In this document: piece after piece, positions 22,098 through 33,820 of the stretch
Layout of the letters: each line of letters begins with the position of its first letter
Numbering within the stretch: position 1 is the first letter of the stretch
Assembly (NCBI GenBank): GCA_013368445.1
Contig: JAACJO010000028.1
Location: 124,001-188,000 of the forward strand
Direction: 5' to 3'
Source: Leucocoprinus leucothites
Lineage: Eukaryota; Basidiomycota; Agaricomycetes; Agaricales; Agaricaceae
DNA length: 64,000 bases
Notes under the pieces: model-generated
Seen by the model: the letters and a program-made list of their open reading frames with translations, nothing else
Database searches by the model: none
Told to the model about the DNA's origin: nothing
Translations under genes and position numbers: made by a program

Positions 22098-24390
22098 TTT
22101 TTTATTTTATTTTATTTTTAAAATCAATGATTTATTATGCGGTGCCCGATCACAGTCCGTGCCTGCCAACATAGTACAGGACCTAAGTACCGCTACCTAA
22201 GCCAAACACTACAAAGACAGGAATATATATAGAGAGTCTTGTCCAAGTACAGTACATTACCCGACGACAAAGAAATGCAGCATAGTAACAAGATGAAACT
22301 ACAAGTCCAACTCGCAGACCTCTAACAGTAAGCTTACATGCATGTGTGGCCCCAGCAATGAAGTGACGGGGTTGGGGGATGCATTGAGGCAGGTACGCGA
22401 CCTACCCCCGGGGCTTCCTATTGTCCTCCTTGTGACGGCTAAGCCAATCACGGTCAAACCGGTGGCGCCAGAACGGGCACTTTCGATCATCAGCTGCATG
22501 GTCACCCTTGCAGTTGATACATGAGATGTGGGGACAGGGCTCCCCAGTGGGTGTGGGTAGGATAGGGGGGTTTGCCTTTGGACTCCCCTTACAACACGAT
22601 GATGTGGAGCGATGGTTCTCACTACGGTGAGGACCACCACACTGGGAACACCTGAGTGCACGGTTGTGGCAGGTGGGGGTAGAGTGGCCAAAGCGCCAGC
22701 AGCGCTGGCACTGGGGAACACCAGGGTGGGCACGGGCAGGCTTAATGACAGCCTGCATACCGTTAAAGTCGAGGTACTTGTTGAGGAGCTTCTTGGCGCT
22801 GGCTCCTGATTGAGAGTCCCATAGGTTGAACCAAATGGTGGCGGTGTCGGCCTTGGGGGAGTTGCGCATGATGCGCACAGATGAAACGTCAGCAAAAGTG
22901 TCCTTGAACAGAGACAATTGCATACGGTCAGTGATGTTGATAGGCGTGGTACGGACGCTGTTCATGTGGAAGGGGACGTCAAGGATCTTGAGATAAGACC
23001 TCGACCTGGGGCGGCACGTCTTCATCTCAAACGGGGCAGTGAAGACGGAGGGGATTACAGACTCGATAACAATGGTGTCAGAGTCTGTGGGTACAGCGGA
23101 GGTGTACAGCACGATAGTGCTGTATGCCTTGGTGATGTTCTCAATGCGCAAGGATGACTTGGCACGTGAGAGGGCGTCATTGAAGAGGCGCATGGCCTTG
23201 TGATGGAGATAAGTGATTTCGCTGGCATTGCCAGTGAAATCTAGTAAGAGTTGGCGGCGAGTAGGCCCAGCGGTGGTCATGTGTGGCTTCTTTGCAGAGC
23301 CAGCAGTGGCAGTAGCGGCCTGATGCATTGCAGCAATGTGATCAGGGTCAAGGGAGGGGTTTGCCTGTGCTAGCTTGATGAGCGACACAGGCGGCACCGA
23401 AGTGCCGGAACGGGCGGCTTCCGCAAACGAGTGCTGATGAGGCGCCAGAGCAGGAGTGGGGATGGGCGCCTTCACGGGCGCTTGAGGGGGCCACTAGCGC
23501 GCGCCTTAGAGGGCGCTTGCTTGGGCGGTACAGGAGGACGGGCCGGGGCGGCCGCAGTGCCTTGGGCGTTTGTTTGGGTGCCTCAGGGGAGCCCATGTTG
23601 ATGTCACGTGGTTCCGCTTTGTCAGCGGATCCATGGGTTGCCTCATGGGCAACGCGTGTGTCTTTAGGAGAGGCCCCGGGCTCGACGACGCAAGCGAAGC
23701 CTTGCATGAAGGAGCGAAAGGTGGTCCAGCCACAACCAGCCCACTCTTCGCCCATGGAGATGCGTGCACTACTGTGCTCGCTCATATCAAACTCGTATAC
23801 TGCACCAGCAAGGTAGCTGGCACAGGCTTTGGCAAAGTCCTCATCGAGGAGGGAATTGTCGGGGAGCTCACGCATGAAGCGCGTGAACTTCCTGAGGCCT
23901 TTGAAGGCCCGCTTGGCCGTGGCATTGTCTCCAGACACGGTCCCAGGGGAGGACGGCGCGACTGACGGCACAGCAGGGGGAGGAGGTGTGATGGGCACAA
24001 ATGTGCATGTGCCCACAGTGTAGGGTTTCAGTGGCGACGGAACGTCAGCCACTGGGGGGGTAGAAGGCGCCGGCAATGGAACATCAGCGGGCACCGAGGG
24101 AAAGGGTGAGGGCGGCTGAAAGTCAGCCCTCATGGAGGCAGCGGCAGCCTTAAAGTCCGCCATTGTGCGGAGTGGCTGGGTAGAGGTGGAGGGCCTGGGG
24201 GCCTCTGTGATGGTGTCGAGCTTGTCATCACTGGATGCAATGTCAGAGTCGAGGTCCATGTTCACGATTTCGCGAGCGACTGCTTTAGATTTACGCCTAC
24301 CCATGTTAGCTAGAGTAGAATCGGTGTATACTAGACGTCTAACTGCACACCAACTAAGAGATGGTGGTGGTAAGAGGTCAAGGAGGGATG
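22098..24390 (-). mobile_element. HL-7, full-length half-LINE (subfamily C)
   Basis: This minus-strand half-LINE runs from its 5' terminus at 24390 to an A-rich tail read as TTTTTTTATTTTATTTTATT at 22098. The tail is (TAAAA)-like rather than pure poly(A). Its 3' UTR keeps the family core (GGACTGTGATCGGGCACCGC, ATAATAAATCATTGATTTT). The right flank is HL-8 and the left flank is HL-6 on the other strand, with no matching TSD. It is the most divergent half-LINE subfamily here. Confidence 0.9.
22402..24304 (-). pseudogene. HL-7 ORF1-like gag protein, frameshifted
   Basis: ATG at 24304 begins MGRRKSKAVAREIVNMDLD, an N-terminus unlike subfamilies A and B. Then come Pro-rich ADVPLPAPSTPPVADVPSP and a helical segment (KRAFKGLRKFTRFMRELPD). 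At least two frameshifts lie between about 23490 and 23560, in the Ala/Pro-rich stretch. From about 23475 the frame is open to the stop near 22402. It includes TTAGPTRRQLLLDFTGNAS, WFNLWDSQSGASAKK and the knuckles (CQRCWRFGHSTPTC, CSQCGGPHRSENH, CINCKGDHAADDRKC). Confidence 0.85.
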
Positions 24391-25116
24391 AGCTTGATAA
24401 GTGCTGCTGCAGACACCAGGGTGCGTGCAACCTTGGCGAACGACTTCTTAGCCGCCGAGGGTGGGATGGGCGCTCGCTTAAGAGCGGGGGGCGCTTGAGT
24501 GGGCACTTTGCCACTAGCGTGGGCCTTTACAGATGCCGGCTTGGGCGGTAGGGGGGGACAGGCCGGGGTGGGCCGACAATCTGGGGGCGGTAAAGTGGGT
24601 GCCTTGGGGGAGCCCATGTCAATGTCACGTGGACCCGCTGAGTCAGTGGATCTATGGGTCGCCTTATGGGTGACGCGCATCGCTTTAGGGGAGGTCGCAG
24701 TCAAGAATCTCTGACCGAAGCCCCCCAAGAAATCTGCGTACGTCTCCCAGCCATCTGCATTGAGAGAGTTCGAGGTGATCAGCGTGCTGCTCATGTGCAA
24801 CTCGCTGGCGAATGCATACGAGGCCTTGGCTAGGCAAGTAACCATGGCCTGTGCGTCGTTGACTGGGATGTCATCGGGGTCTTCAATAGTATCCAACCAT
24901 TTAAGGAAGGATATGAGTTTGTTGAGGGCGAGCCTTGGGGTGAGCTCCTTCTTCTTCTTTCCCTTGGAGGAGGACACTGACATGGGCACTGCAGGGGGAG
25001 GGAGGGTGATGGAGTGGGGCAGTGGCCGGTTAGCCTTAGACTTTCATTTACCCATGTAAAACAGGTAGAAATACGATGAAAACTAGACGTCTAATCAAAC
25101 ACCAACTGGAGGGATG
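24391..25116 (-). mobile_element. HL-8, half-LINE 5' fragment with deletions
   Basis: This is a minus-strand half-LINE fragment. The 5' end at 25116 lacks part of the usual block (CCAACT joins directly to GGAGGGATG). The ATG is at 25055. The fourth codon is TGA (25046-25044) where other copies have CGA. A large internal deletion joins RPLPHS to ITLPPPAV. From about 24989 the subfamily A segment KGKKKKELTPRLALNKLIS is open to 24391. The 3' half is missing: HL-7 follows, but the other half does not reappear. Confidence 0.85.
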
Positions 25117-25285
25117 GCATGAGCGATTTCCGACTTGAGAGTCAAATGTAGTTCGTCTAAATCCACAGCAAAGTCGCGAGCACGAGCTGATGCGAGATCC
25201 CTCTCAGGGTGAACTGTGATATTAGGGTGGTAACCTTTATTAGCGAAGAACGGAGAGATACCAGTGGTAGTGGAAGGAGAATTAT
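25117..25285 (-). pseudogene. Gy-M integrase C-terminal fragment
   Basis: The minus strand encodes NNNSPSTTTGISPFFANKGYHPN and ARDFAVDLDELHLTLKSEI, the region after the integrase core of fungal Ty3/gypsy elements. It is separated from the core by the solo LTR. Everything 3' of this point (rest of integrase, 3' LTR) is missing on the left, where HL-8 begins. Confidence 0.85.
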
Positions 25286-25938
25286 TGTTATGTATATTGA
25301 TTATATCTAGCATTTGTTCTCTTTACAATATGAAGTCAATATTAGCTTTACTTAAGTAATATTGCAATTATGTTTTTCACTTAGTTTGCTATTGTTTTCT
25401 TTAGTTTGTTTTGACTCGTTTACTTTGCCTCATTATGACTTCTTTAGTTTTGTTTATGTTTGATGACATGTGATTATTAAATATAGCTGAGCTATATTTG
25501 GACTTACCTTGTGATCGATCAGATGATCAAAGAAGAACTTCTTTAGAAGAACTTCTAAAGCTTCTTTGACAGATCGCATCTTATATAGTTTAATTAGCAT
25601 TAAGGAAGCTGTACGCTTCTCTTCTTTCATTAGAAGCCCTTAGCCCTAGTTAATATTAGATACAGACTTGTATCATATATAAGTCATCGACATCTACCAA
25701 GGAGAAACATCATTTCTACTTGGTTAGGTGGAGACTCAATACGAGCCTTTATCTACACAAAGTCGAATTGAACTTAAGCCTTAAGATCTCAATTACCAAG
25801 TCTCTAACTCTATAATCACCGTATTATAGCTCTGACTTTGTAAACGACTTTGTCGCTTACCGAGAAGGAGTCCCCTTTGATAAGATCTACTCGATACTTA
25901 TCGCGCCAGCTTAGGACCGGGCCAGCGTCACTATAACA
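25286..25938. mobile_element. Solo LTR, 653 bp, in Gy-M integrase
   Basis: This AT-rich block begins TGTTAT and ends ATAACA, and is flanked by the 5-bp direct repeat ATTAT (25281-25285 and 25939-25943). It splits the integrase between EFAFNN and NSPSTTTG. TG...CA ends plus a 5-bp TSD are diagnostic of an LTR. It carries no ORF of note and no PBS-internal-LTR structure, so it is a solo LTR. The termini are palindromic, so orientation is undecided. It matches none of the other LTRs here. Confidence 0.8.
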
Positions 25939-25943
25939 ATTAT

Positions 25944-26771
25944 TGAAAGCAAACTCAGCTATAGGTAATAGGTTGGACCAATTACTCTGTTGGTAGTTGC
26001 AATAAATGTGCAAGTACTGTTCAAGAGTTTGGTTAGTTTGTTCAGTCTGACCGTCACCTTCAGGATGATAACCTGACGTGAAGTGTAACTTCATGTCCAA
26101 AGCTTCTCCTAGTGATTGGAAAAAGTGCGAAACAAATTCTGAACTGCGATTGGAGGTAACATTAGCAGGGATACCATGTTTGGAGAAGACATGAATGACA
26201 AAGAGTTTAGCGAGTTCTGTGGAAGTAATGGTATTGTGAGTTGGAATGAAAATCGCTTGTTTGGTTAGCCTGTCCACAATGACCAGAATTGAGTCAAACC
26301 CTGAGGACTTTGGAAGTTTTTCGATGAAATCCATAGAAATTGAATCCCAAGATCACAATGGTATGGGAAGTTGCTTGAGAGTTCCATAGGGACGATGGTG
26401 TCAAGCTTTCGATCTTGAACAGGTAACACAACCTTTGCAGTAATCCTTGACAAAGTCGCGGATATTTGGCCACGTATACTCACGGCAAACAAGTTCTAGA
26501 GTTTTGTTTTGACCGAAATGGCCAGCAAGTGCATGGTTGTGATAGTACTGCAAAATGCACAAACAAAGATCATTAGTATCGGGAACATAGATTCTACCAT
26601 CAAGTAACAAGAAACCCTTGGAGTCTTTGGACCAGCGACCATCTGGATGAGCGAAATGATCGGAAACAGAATTGTCAGTGGAAATAGTGGAAAGAATGTC
26701 TGTGCAAAGTTGCGAAATGTCCATAATAAGACCAGCACGCAGTGCAGGCATATAAAGATATGAAGCACAAA
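25944..26771 (-). pseudogene. Gy-M integrase core, inactivated
   Basis: The minus strand encodes the H2C2 zinc region (HNHALAGHFGQNKTLELVC, CKGCVTC) and the catalytic core (MDFIEKLPKSSGFDSILVIVDRLTK, GYHPEGDGQTEQTNQTLEQYL). The second catalytic Asp is replaced: the codon at 26151-26149 reads AAT in S-N-R, where a GAT would be expected. TGA stops at 26401 and 26353 fit CGA to TGA. HL-9 interrupts the frame at 26786. Confidence 0.88.
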
Positions 26772-26782
26772 TAGAAGTAGAA

Positions 26783-26786
<4 letters not shown>

Positions 26787-26819
<33 letters not shown>

Positions 26820-29090
26820 TCAAGTGCGACCCCGGAGGGGTCGCTATTTATAACGCGGTGCGCGATAGCAGTCCGCGCCCGACTATCTACTATATGGAAC
26901 CGATACCGCTACCGACTACGCACAAGTAAATAACCGGGAATATATATAAGTCCTGTCTGAGACAATACACGAATCGACAGCAGAAGGGGGGCTAGGCATG
27001 TAATACAAAGAGGAAGACATATACCGATATCACTGCATCTGGTGGCAGGCCTTGTGGTTGGTGAGAGCCCATCCGGTGACCGGCGATGGATGGGGGACGA
27101 TGCGTTGGCACTAGGGAGCTCCCCCTAGGCCCGGGACCGACCGACAGAACCGGAATGGCTTTGCAACCAATCCCGATCAAACCGGTGGCGCCAGAACGCG
27201 CACTTGCGGTCAGTTGCAGCATGTTCCTTGCTGCAGTTGACGCACTTGATGTGGGGACAGGGATCCCTGGCGGGTGTGGGCTGGATGGGGGGGTTTGCCT
27301 TCGGCGACCCCTTACAGCAGGAGGAGGTGGTGCGGTGATTCTCGGACCGATGTGGCCCACCGCATTGTGAACACCTGAGCGCACGGTTGCGACAGGTGGT
27401 GGTAGTGTGGCCCCAACGCCAGCATCATTGACACTGGGGGGTCCCGGGGTGAGCGCGCGCGGCCTTGATCATAGACTGCACGCCGTCGAAGTTGAGGTAT
27501 TTGCCGACCAGGCGCTTAGCGTTAGCGCCTGACTGAGAATCCCAAAGGTCGACCCAGACGGTAGCGGTGTCGGCTTTGGTGGAGTTGCGCATGATGCACA
27601 CGGAGGAAATGTTAGCGAATGTCTCCTTGAAGGGAGACACGCGCATACGGTCACTGACGTGTTGGGGAGTGGTACGCACACCACTCGTGTAATAAGGGAC
27701 GTCCAAGATCTTGAGGTAAGATCTGGACCTGGGTCTTTTGGTCTTCAGCGCAAACAGAGCGGTGAAGGCGGAGGGGAGGGCGGACTCGATCACCGATGCC
27801 TTGGCATCGGTGGCGACGGAGTTGGTGTACAACGAGATGGTGTTGTACGCCTTGGCGATGTTCTCAACACAAAGAGAGCTCTTCGCGCAAGTGAGGGAGT
27901 CGTTGAGAAGGCGCATGGCCTTGTGATGGAGATAAGTGATATCACCGGCGTCGCCAGTGAAATCGAGGAAAAGTTGGTGCCGGGTAGGGCCCGACGTGGT
28001 CATGCACGGCTTCTTCGCAGAAGGCGCATCAGCGAGAGTGGCCTGATGCATCACAGCGACGCAATCGGGCTCAAGAGTGGGGTGGGACTGGGCAAGCTTG
28101 ATGAGCGCTGCCGCAGACGCCGGGGTATGAGCAGCCTCGGCGAACGACTTCTTAGCCGCCGAGGAAGGGATTGGCGCTCGCTTAGGAGCGGGGGGCGCTT
28201 GAGTGGGCGCTTTGCCACTAGCGCAGGCCTTTACAGGCGCCGGCTTGGGCGGTAGAGGGGGACGGGCCGGGGCGGGCCGACGATCCGGGGGCGGTAGAAT
28301 GGGCGCCTTGGGGGAGCCCATGTCGATGTCACATGGACCTGCTGACTCAGTGGATCCATGGGTCGCCTCGTGGACGACGCGCGTTGTTTTAGGGGAGGTC
28401 TCGGCCAAGAATCTCTGACCGAAGCCCCCAAGAAATCTGCGTACGTCTCCCAGCCCTGAGCGTTGAGAGAGTTCGAGGTGACCAGTGTGCTGCCCATGTG
28501 CAGCTCCTTGGCGAATGACATCGAGGCCTTGGCTAGACAAGTAACCATGCCCTGAGCGTTGTTGACCGGGATTTCTTCCGGGTGTTTGATGGTATCCAAC
28601 CACTTAAGGAAGGATATGAGTTTGTTGAGGGTGCGCCTCGGGGTGAGCTCCTCCTTCTTTTTTCCCTTGGAGGAGGACACTGACACGGGGGCCACAGGGG
28701 GAGGGGGTGTGATGGGCACGAAAGTGCGTGCACCAATGGTGTAGGGATGGAGTGGCGACAGGACGTCAGCCACTGGGGGAGCAGGCGATGGCGACGGGAC
28801 GTCAGCCATCGACTGGGAAGGGCCAGGTGACGAGACGTCAGCCTGGGAGGGACCGTAGAACCCTCGCACGTTGAGAGGGTTGTCGTAGGGGTCGAGATGT
28901 TCATCTTCGGACATCTCAGGTAAGTTGAGCTCGTTGTCTGATGTGTTGACGGACTCGGTGGAGCCCGGTGGTGGCCGGTTAGCCTTAGACTTTCGTTTAC
29001 CCATGTATAATGAGTAAGAAAACGATGAAAACTAGACGTCTAATCAAACACCAACTTTTGATGGTGGTGGTAAGAGGTCAAGGAGGGATG
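26787..29090 (-). mobile_element. HL-9, complete half-LINE (subfamily A)
   Basis: This is a full-length 2.3-kb minus-strand half-LINE. The 5' terminus is at 29090, poly(T) starts at 26787, the hairpin GACCCCGGAGGGGTC lies just inside, and the shared tail follows. The TSD TAGAAGTAGAAAGTT (15 bp) lies at 26772-26786 and 29091-29105, inside the Gy-M pol gene. Confidence 0.96.
27125..29004 (-). pseudogene. HL-9 ORF1-like gag protein, one frameshift and one stop
   Basis: ATG at 29004 (MGKRKSKANRPPPG), stop TAG at 27127-27125, about 626 codons. One base is lost in a run of C at about 28425-28430 (five where other copies have six), shifting the frame at FLGGFG. A TGA at 27427-27425 replaces the arginine just after PQCQ in the first knuckle. 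The rest of the architecture matches HL-4: basic N-terminus, Pro-rich middle, LINE-ORF1-like domain, knuckles. Confidence 0.88.
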
Positions 29091-29105
29091 TAGAAGTAGA
29101 AAGTT

Positions 29106-31195
29106 GTTTGTTAGTAAAGACAGGTTGGAAATTGTGAGGGTTAACCGTGGCATAGCCATTATTCCCCCCTTTTGGGTAGACGTCCCAACGTCTAGTTAGG
29201 GCATCTGGTTTTGTTCCAAGCTTACCAGGTCTAAATCGAATAACAAGGTTGAACTGCAATAAGAACTTGGACCATCTGGCTTGTCTGCGCATTAGTATCT
29301 TTGTGGTAGAGAAATACTCAAGGTTCCTATGATCAGTGACCACATTGATAGGAAGCGCAGTGCCTTCGAGATAATGGTGCCAGATTTGGAATGCTTCAAA
29401 AATTGCAAGCAGTTCCTTATCATGGGTGTCATAGTTGAGCTCGGATGTGGAAAATGTACGGGAATGAAAAGCGATAGGGTGAATATCTCCATCAGGAGCA
29501 ATGATAGAGAGTATAGCTGCCAGGGTATAGTCAGAGGCATCGGTTTCCACAATAATTTGTGTATCAGGAATCCAATGGGTAAGAACTGGTGCATGCATAA
29601 AGGCCTCCTTGAGGGAGTTAAAAGCCTTGCGAGCTTTTTCATTGAAGTTCCACTGTATGTGTTTTTGCGTGAGGCAAGTTAGTGGTACAACAATATCAGA
29701 ATAACCATAAATGAAATGATGATAGAAGTTTGCGAAACCAAGGAAGGATTGTATGTCCTTGACCTTCTTCAGTTTGGGCCAGTCCTGGATAGTTTTTACC
29801 TTTTCTTCTGAGATTTTCAGACCGTCTGGAGAAAGAATGTAGCCGAGGTATTCGACTGTGTCAGTATGGAACTTGCATTTATCAGCGCAAGCATAAAGGC
29901 TGTTTTGGCACAACCTTTTAAGGACTTCACGAATGTGTTTGCGATGCGAATTAATGTCCTCTGAATATATGAGAATATCGTCAAGATAAACGGTTACGCA
30001 CATATCAAGAAGATCCTGGAAAATGTTGTTCATGAATCACTGGAAGGCAGCAGGAGTGTTGGTGAGACCAAAAGGCATCACAAGCCACTCAAATGAACCA
30101 TAGTGAGTGCGGAATGCAGTTTTCCACTCATCGCCTTCAGCAATACGAACCAAATGATAAGCATGTCAGAAATCAATCTTGGTATAGATACCGGCCTTTT
30201 GCGGAGAGTCCAGCAAGTCAGACATGAGCGGTAGTGGGTAGCAATCTTTCCTAGTGATCCAGTTAAGACCATGGAAATCAACACAGAGTCAAAGAGAGCC
30301 ATCTTTCTTTTTGATGAAGAGAACAGGAGCACCATGAGGAGAATTAGAAGGTTGAATAAAGCCAATGGAAAGATTTTTGTCAATGAATTCTCGGAGTGCA
30401 GCAAGCTCAACCTGCGAAAGCAAATAAATCATTCCAACAGGAGGAGAAGCGCCTTCCTCGAGATTAATGTGCAAGTCATAAGGTCAGTGAGGTGGAAGAG
30501 TGTCAGCATGGGATTTACTGAAAACATCCATGAATTCATGATATTCCAAAGGAACATTAGAAAGGTTGATGGGATCCTGTGAAGAAGAAGAAGCAGCTCC
30601 AGCCACAGATGAGCACCAGAGATCCAGACCAAAACCCATAGAGCCAGGTTGACGACAGACATGTGCAAATGCAGCCACGCCAATCAGTCGAACATCAGGT
30701 CGAGAAGTGGAAGAATCGGGAACTGGTGAGATTGTATCAGGAGCCAGCGATTCGGCAGAGATAGGCGCACAGACAGAAGGAGTAGCAAGATCTGATTGCA
30801 GAGTAGATTGGAAAGCGATTTGACCTGAAACCCAATCAATCAACGGATTGTAGCGGGCAAGCCAATTATGTCCAAGAACCACAGAGCAAGATGGATCAAG
30901 CCGAGTGACATAGAAGTCTGGATTTATACATTCACCAGTTGGAAACGAGATAGGGATTTTTTGCAGTTTCTGAAATGAACAAATTAGATGAACCATCAAA
31001 CAATCGCAACTCTACGGGAGGAATCGGAATAGTGGGTACACGGTATTTACGAATAAGCGAATTGTCTATGAAGCAATCAGTCAAACCACTATCAGCGAGT
31101 GTAGTAAGTGAAATAAGGAGTGAAGAAGATTTGTCCAAAAGCAATGAAGAAGTAGGTGAAATATGAAGAGAGTTTGGATTGGAAAGAGCAGACAC
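29106..31195 (-). pseudogene. Gy-M pol: protease, RT and RNase H, decayed
   Basis: This is the minus-strand Ty3/gypsy pol. In order from 31195: protease (ADSGLTDCFID), RT (KKKDGSL-LCVDF region, YLDDILIYS, LGYILSPDG, FLGFANFY) and RNase H (ETDASDYTLAAILS, VTDHRNLEYF, KPDALTRRW). One added A near 30960 shifts the frame after the protease. TGA codons at 30484, 30289, 30166 and 30037 all sit where the Gy-P copy has arginine. The RT YLDD motif survives. The frame continues across HL-9 to 26771. Confidence 0.88.
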
Positions 31196-31272
31196 GTTGA
31201 GTCGAATACTCTCTGAAGCACAGGAGAGTTCAACACGATCCTCAGTCTGTGCAGAGTTCTGAGGATTGCTCG

Positions 31273-31592
31273 CTATTTTTTCAAACTCTCAGATTGAGAG
31301 CCCGAAGGTTGCAAAGCATCCTTGGAGTCTGCATTGGCCTTGGCATTTCGCCCTTTAGGCTTGTTTGTGTTAGAAGAAGAAGAAGTAGAATTGGAATTAT
31401 TATTAGTATTACCGGACTCATTCTTGCGAGGACAGTCACGAATCATGTGGTTTCCACCACAGTATAAGCATTGTCCATTTGCGATGTGACACTGACACTC
31501 TTGAGCAGTCAGCTTACCCTCCTTGTTGAGTTTTCTGGCAAGAGGATTGGAGGGTTGTAATGAGGAAGAAGGATTTGATGATTTCTGGAATG
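31273..31592 (-). pseudogene. Gy-M gag, C-terminal zinc-knuckle part
   Basis: The minus strand encodes KLNKEGKLTAQECQCHIANG and the single knuckle CLYCGGNHMIRDC, a Ser/Asn-rich tail, and the stop TAG at 31275-31273. An A6 run directly before the stop (31281-31276 on the plus strand as T6) matches that in Gy-P. It is separated from the gag core by LINE-e. Confidence 0.85.
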
Positions 31593-32170
31593 GTTTTTTT
31601 TTATTTTTATTTATTTTTTAAATCAATGAATTTATATAGCAGTGCACGATCGCAGTCCGCTTTCAGCTAAATATTACAAACATACGGTACACTACAGCAA
31701 GCTGGGGTACACGAAGCGGTCGGAGACCACTTAAGATATAGACTATACACAATTAGTCCAGTAAAATAGAGAAGACTTGAGAGAGACTATAGAACGAGGT
31801 GTTATACACAGAGATCGGACTCAAGAGAGACTATAGAGCAAGGTGTTATACACAGAGATCGGACTCAAGAGAAAAGAGAAAAGAGGAGATAAAGGAATAT
31901 AGTTCACCTTCATTTGGTTCAGCGGGCACAGGGGCTTGAGGCGGCGGTGGATGCATGTCATGATTGGTGAAGGTAAAAGCGGCCGGATTCTTTTTCAAGA
32001 ACTTGACGAGGAACTCATATTGAGGAAAGGCGCATTGCACCCATTGAGTGCAGATGGGGTAGAGAGGGCAGTAGCACAAGATGTGATGTCGTGATTCCAG
32101 ACAATGGCCACAACAACAGGATATTGGTTCAAGGGGGAAGAGCCTCTCACAATATGCTCCAATTGGAGTG
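31593..32170 (-). mobile_element. LINE-e, 5'-truncated LINE in Gy-M gag
   Basis: This is a 3' LINE fragment: A-rich tail (read as TTTTTTTTATTTTTATTTAT), shared tail, 3' UTR, and the last 110 or so codons of ORF2 (CCCGHCLESRHHILCYC). The TSD TTCTGGAATG lies at 31583-31592 and 32171-32180. A 44-bp segment of the 3' UTR is duplicated in tandem (31781-31824 and 31825-31868, two mismatches). Confidence 0.9.
31781..31868 (-). repeat. 44-bp tandem duplication in LINE-e 3' UTR
   Basis: Two adjacent 44-bp copies (31781-31824, 31825-31868) spanning the ORF2 stop and start of the 3' UTR differ at two positions. Other LINE copies have a single unit. The copy therefore encodes the ORF2 end twice. Confidence 0.8.
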
Positions 32171-33442
32171 TTCTGGAATGATTTAGGATTGTTGGAAGGA
32201 GGATTAGAAGGTGTGTTGGACTGTTGCGATGAATTCTGCTGGCAATTGTTGTTATTGTTCTTCCCCTTGTTTTTATTCTGCTGGTTCTGCTGGTTCTGTG
32301 TATCAGGATGCATCGAAGACTGACCTGGTTTTTCACCAGTACACTTCTTTTCATGGACATGGGACCAGTAGTTGTTGTCAATTTGCATAGCGAGACGTCA
32401 CATAGCAACAAGGGAAGAGGGTTTGCCAGTAGGAGAGCTGGAAATGATGTTGGAAATGCGATCTGGAAGGCCTCGATAATAGCAGTAAACTAGAATGTTG
32501 TCGGGCCATCCCAAGATACTAACAAGTCGCGAGAACTCAATGTTATACTTGGTTATAGTCCAGTTATGACCCATGCGAAGGTGTTCCAACTCCTCCGCTG
32601 CCTCTGTCTCACAATCAAGGGCCCCAAAATTCTCGCGCAACTCGTCCGCAAACAATTGGAAATCCTGAAACCAGGAAATGACGTCCCAATCATACTCCAC
32701 TTGAAGAACCATTTGAAAGTGCTGCTGAGTGGGTCCCTTGAGAAAGGTCATCGCAAAGCTAACCTTTGCACATTCTGTAGTGAATTGCGACAGATTAGTA
32801 TTGAAGTATAAGCGGCATTGAAAAAGGAACTCGTCTAGTTTCTGAGGCTTGGAGCCATCAAATGTGTCGGGCTCTTTAGCCTGAATGTGTTCCGTTTTAA
32901 TGACAGGCTGGGGAGTATGGTTGTGATTTTCAAGATTAGTTGCAAAACAATCCATAATGTTCAGGAATTGTTCTTCAGGGTCTGGGTTTTGATGATGGCG
33001 GTGATGAGGAGGCTTGTCAGGCTCATCCTCTGGGTCACCTTCATCATCAGGATCATCATTGGGAGGACCTCCATCGCCATCTCCACCTCCTGCATCAGCA
33101 CCATCATTATCCAAATGTTCATCATCCTGACCCAAATCTTCAGGTTCAGAAAATTGGGTATTACCCTCTGGTTCTTGTGCGTTATTCTCCTCTTCTTCCT
33201 TGTTGTCTTTGTTATGGTCAACACTGACCTGGTCACACTCAGGCTGGGGTTCATCTTCTTCAGACTCATGAATAGTCCTATGCGAAGCTTCATGCCCATT
33301 TCGAGGTGGACCTGAAAACCAAGGAGTGGAAGGAGCACCACCTCTACCACGAGTAGAAGGTGCAGGTCGAGAGGGAAGTGGATGATTCTGGACAGAAATA
33401 CCACGAGTACAAGCAGTATTGCAAGTAAGTGTTGTAGACATA
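32171..33442 (-). pseudogene. Gy-M gag, N-terminal and core part
   Basis: ATG at 33442 (MSTTLTCNTACTRG). An acidic stretch (NKEEEENNAQEPEGN and GDGGPPNDDPDDEGDPEDEP) precedes the retrotransposon gag core (AKVSFAMTFLKGPTQQHFQM, ELRENFGALD). TGA at 32400-32398 replaces arginine in AM(R)RLAM. LINE-e cuts the gene at 32170. Compared with Gy-P it has many silent and CpG-type differences. Confidence 0.88.
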
Positions 33443-33808
33443 TTAAGAGAATGATACCGAAAGTTGGGAATTCTGAATATACTATCAGGATTTGTGAAAT
33501 ACCGGCGCTTACTAAGCGCGCAAAAGTTATGGAGAGGTCGGTCGTTGGCTTCAGCGTATGTGCTGCGCCCTTCCAATATTGTGTCGACTGATTTGGTCTA
33601 CGAGGAAGATGACAGACAGTGCAAATTGGAATTCAACACTGAAGGAATAATGGACAGAGAATTCAGAGTGGAATCTTAGTCAATATTCAGAATGAATAAT
33701 ACATGAGCTAGTAGCAACATATTTAAGATAACGTGAAATTGGACAAATAACATGTAAATATCACGAAGCTCACAATGCAACGATAAACGAATAAACAGAT
33801 AAATGAAA
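33443..33808 (-). repeat. Gy-M leader and inner part of its 5' LTR
   Basis: This stretch is the inverted counterpart of 34049-34412 upstream of Gy-P gag, with scattered mismatches. Homology stops near 33808. The outer part of the Gy-M LTR is absent on this side, and the Gy-P LTR begins about 12 bp later. No gene lies here. Confidence 0.7.
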
Positions 33809-33820
33809 TTGGCTTGGTGC

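Noticed and set aside
25281..25943. hAT-like DNA transposon with 8-bp TSD CAATAATT in Gy-M integrase
   Set aside because: TG...CA ends with a perfect 5-bp ATTAT repeat fit an LTR better; the longer shared stretch comes from the palindromic termini.
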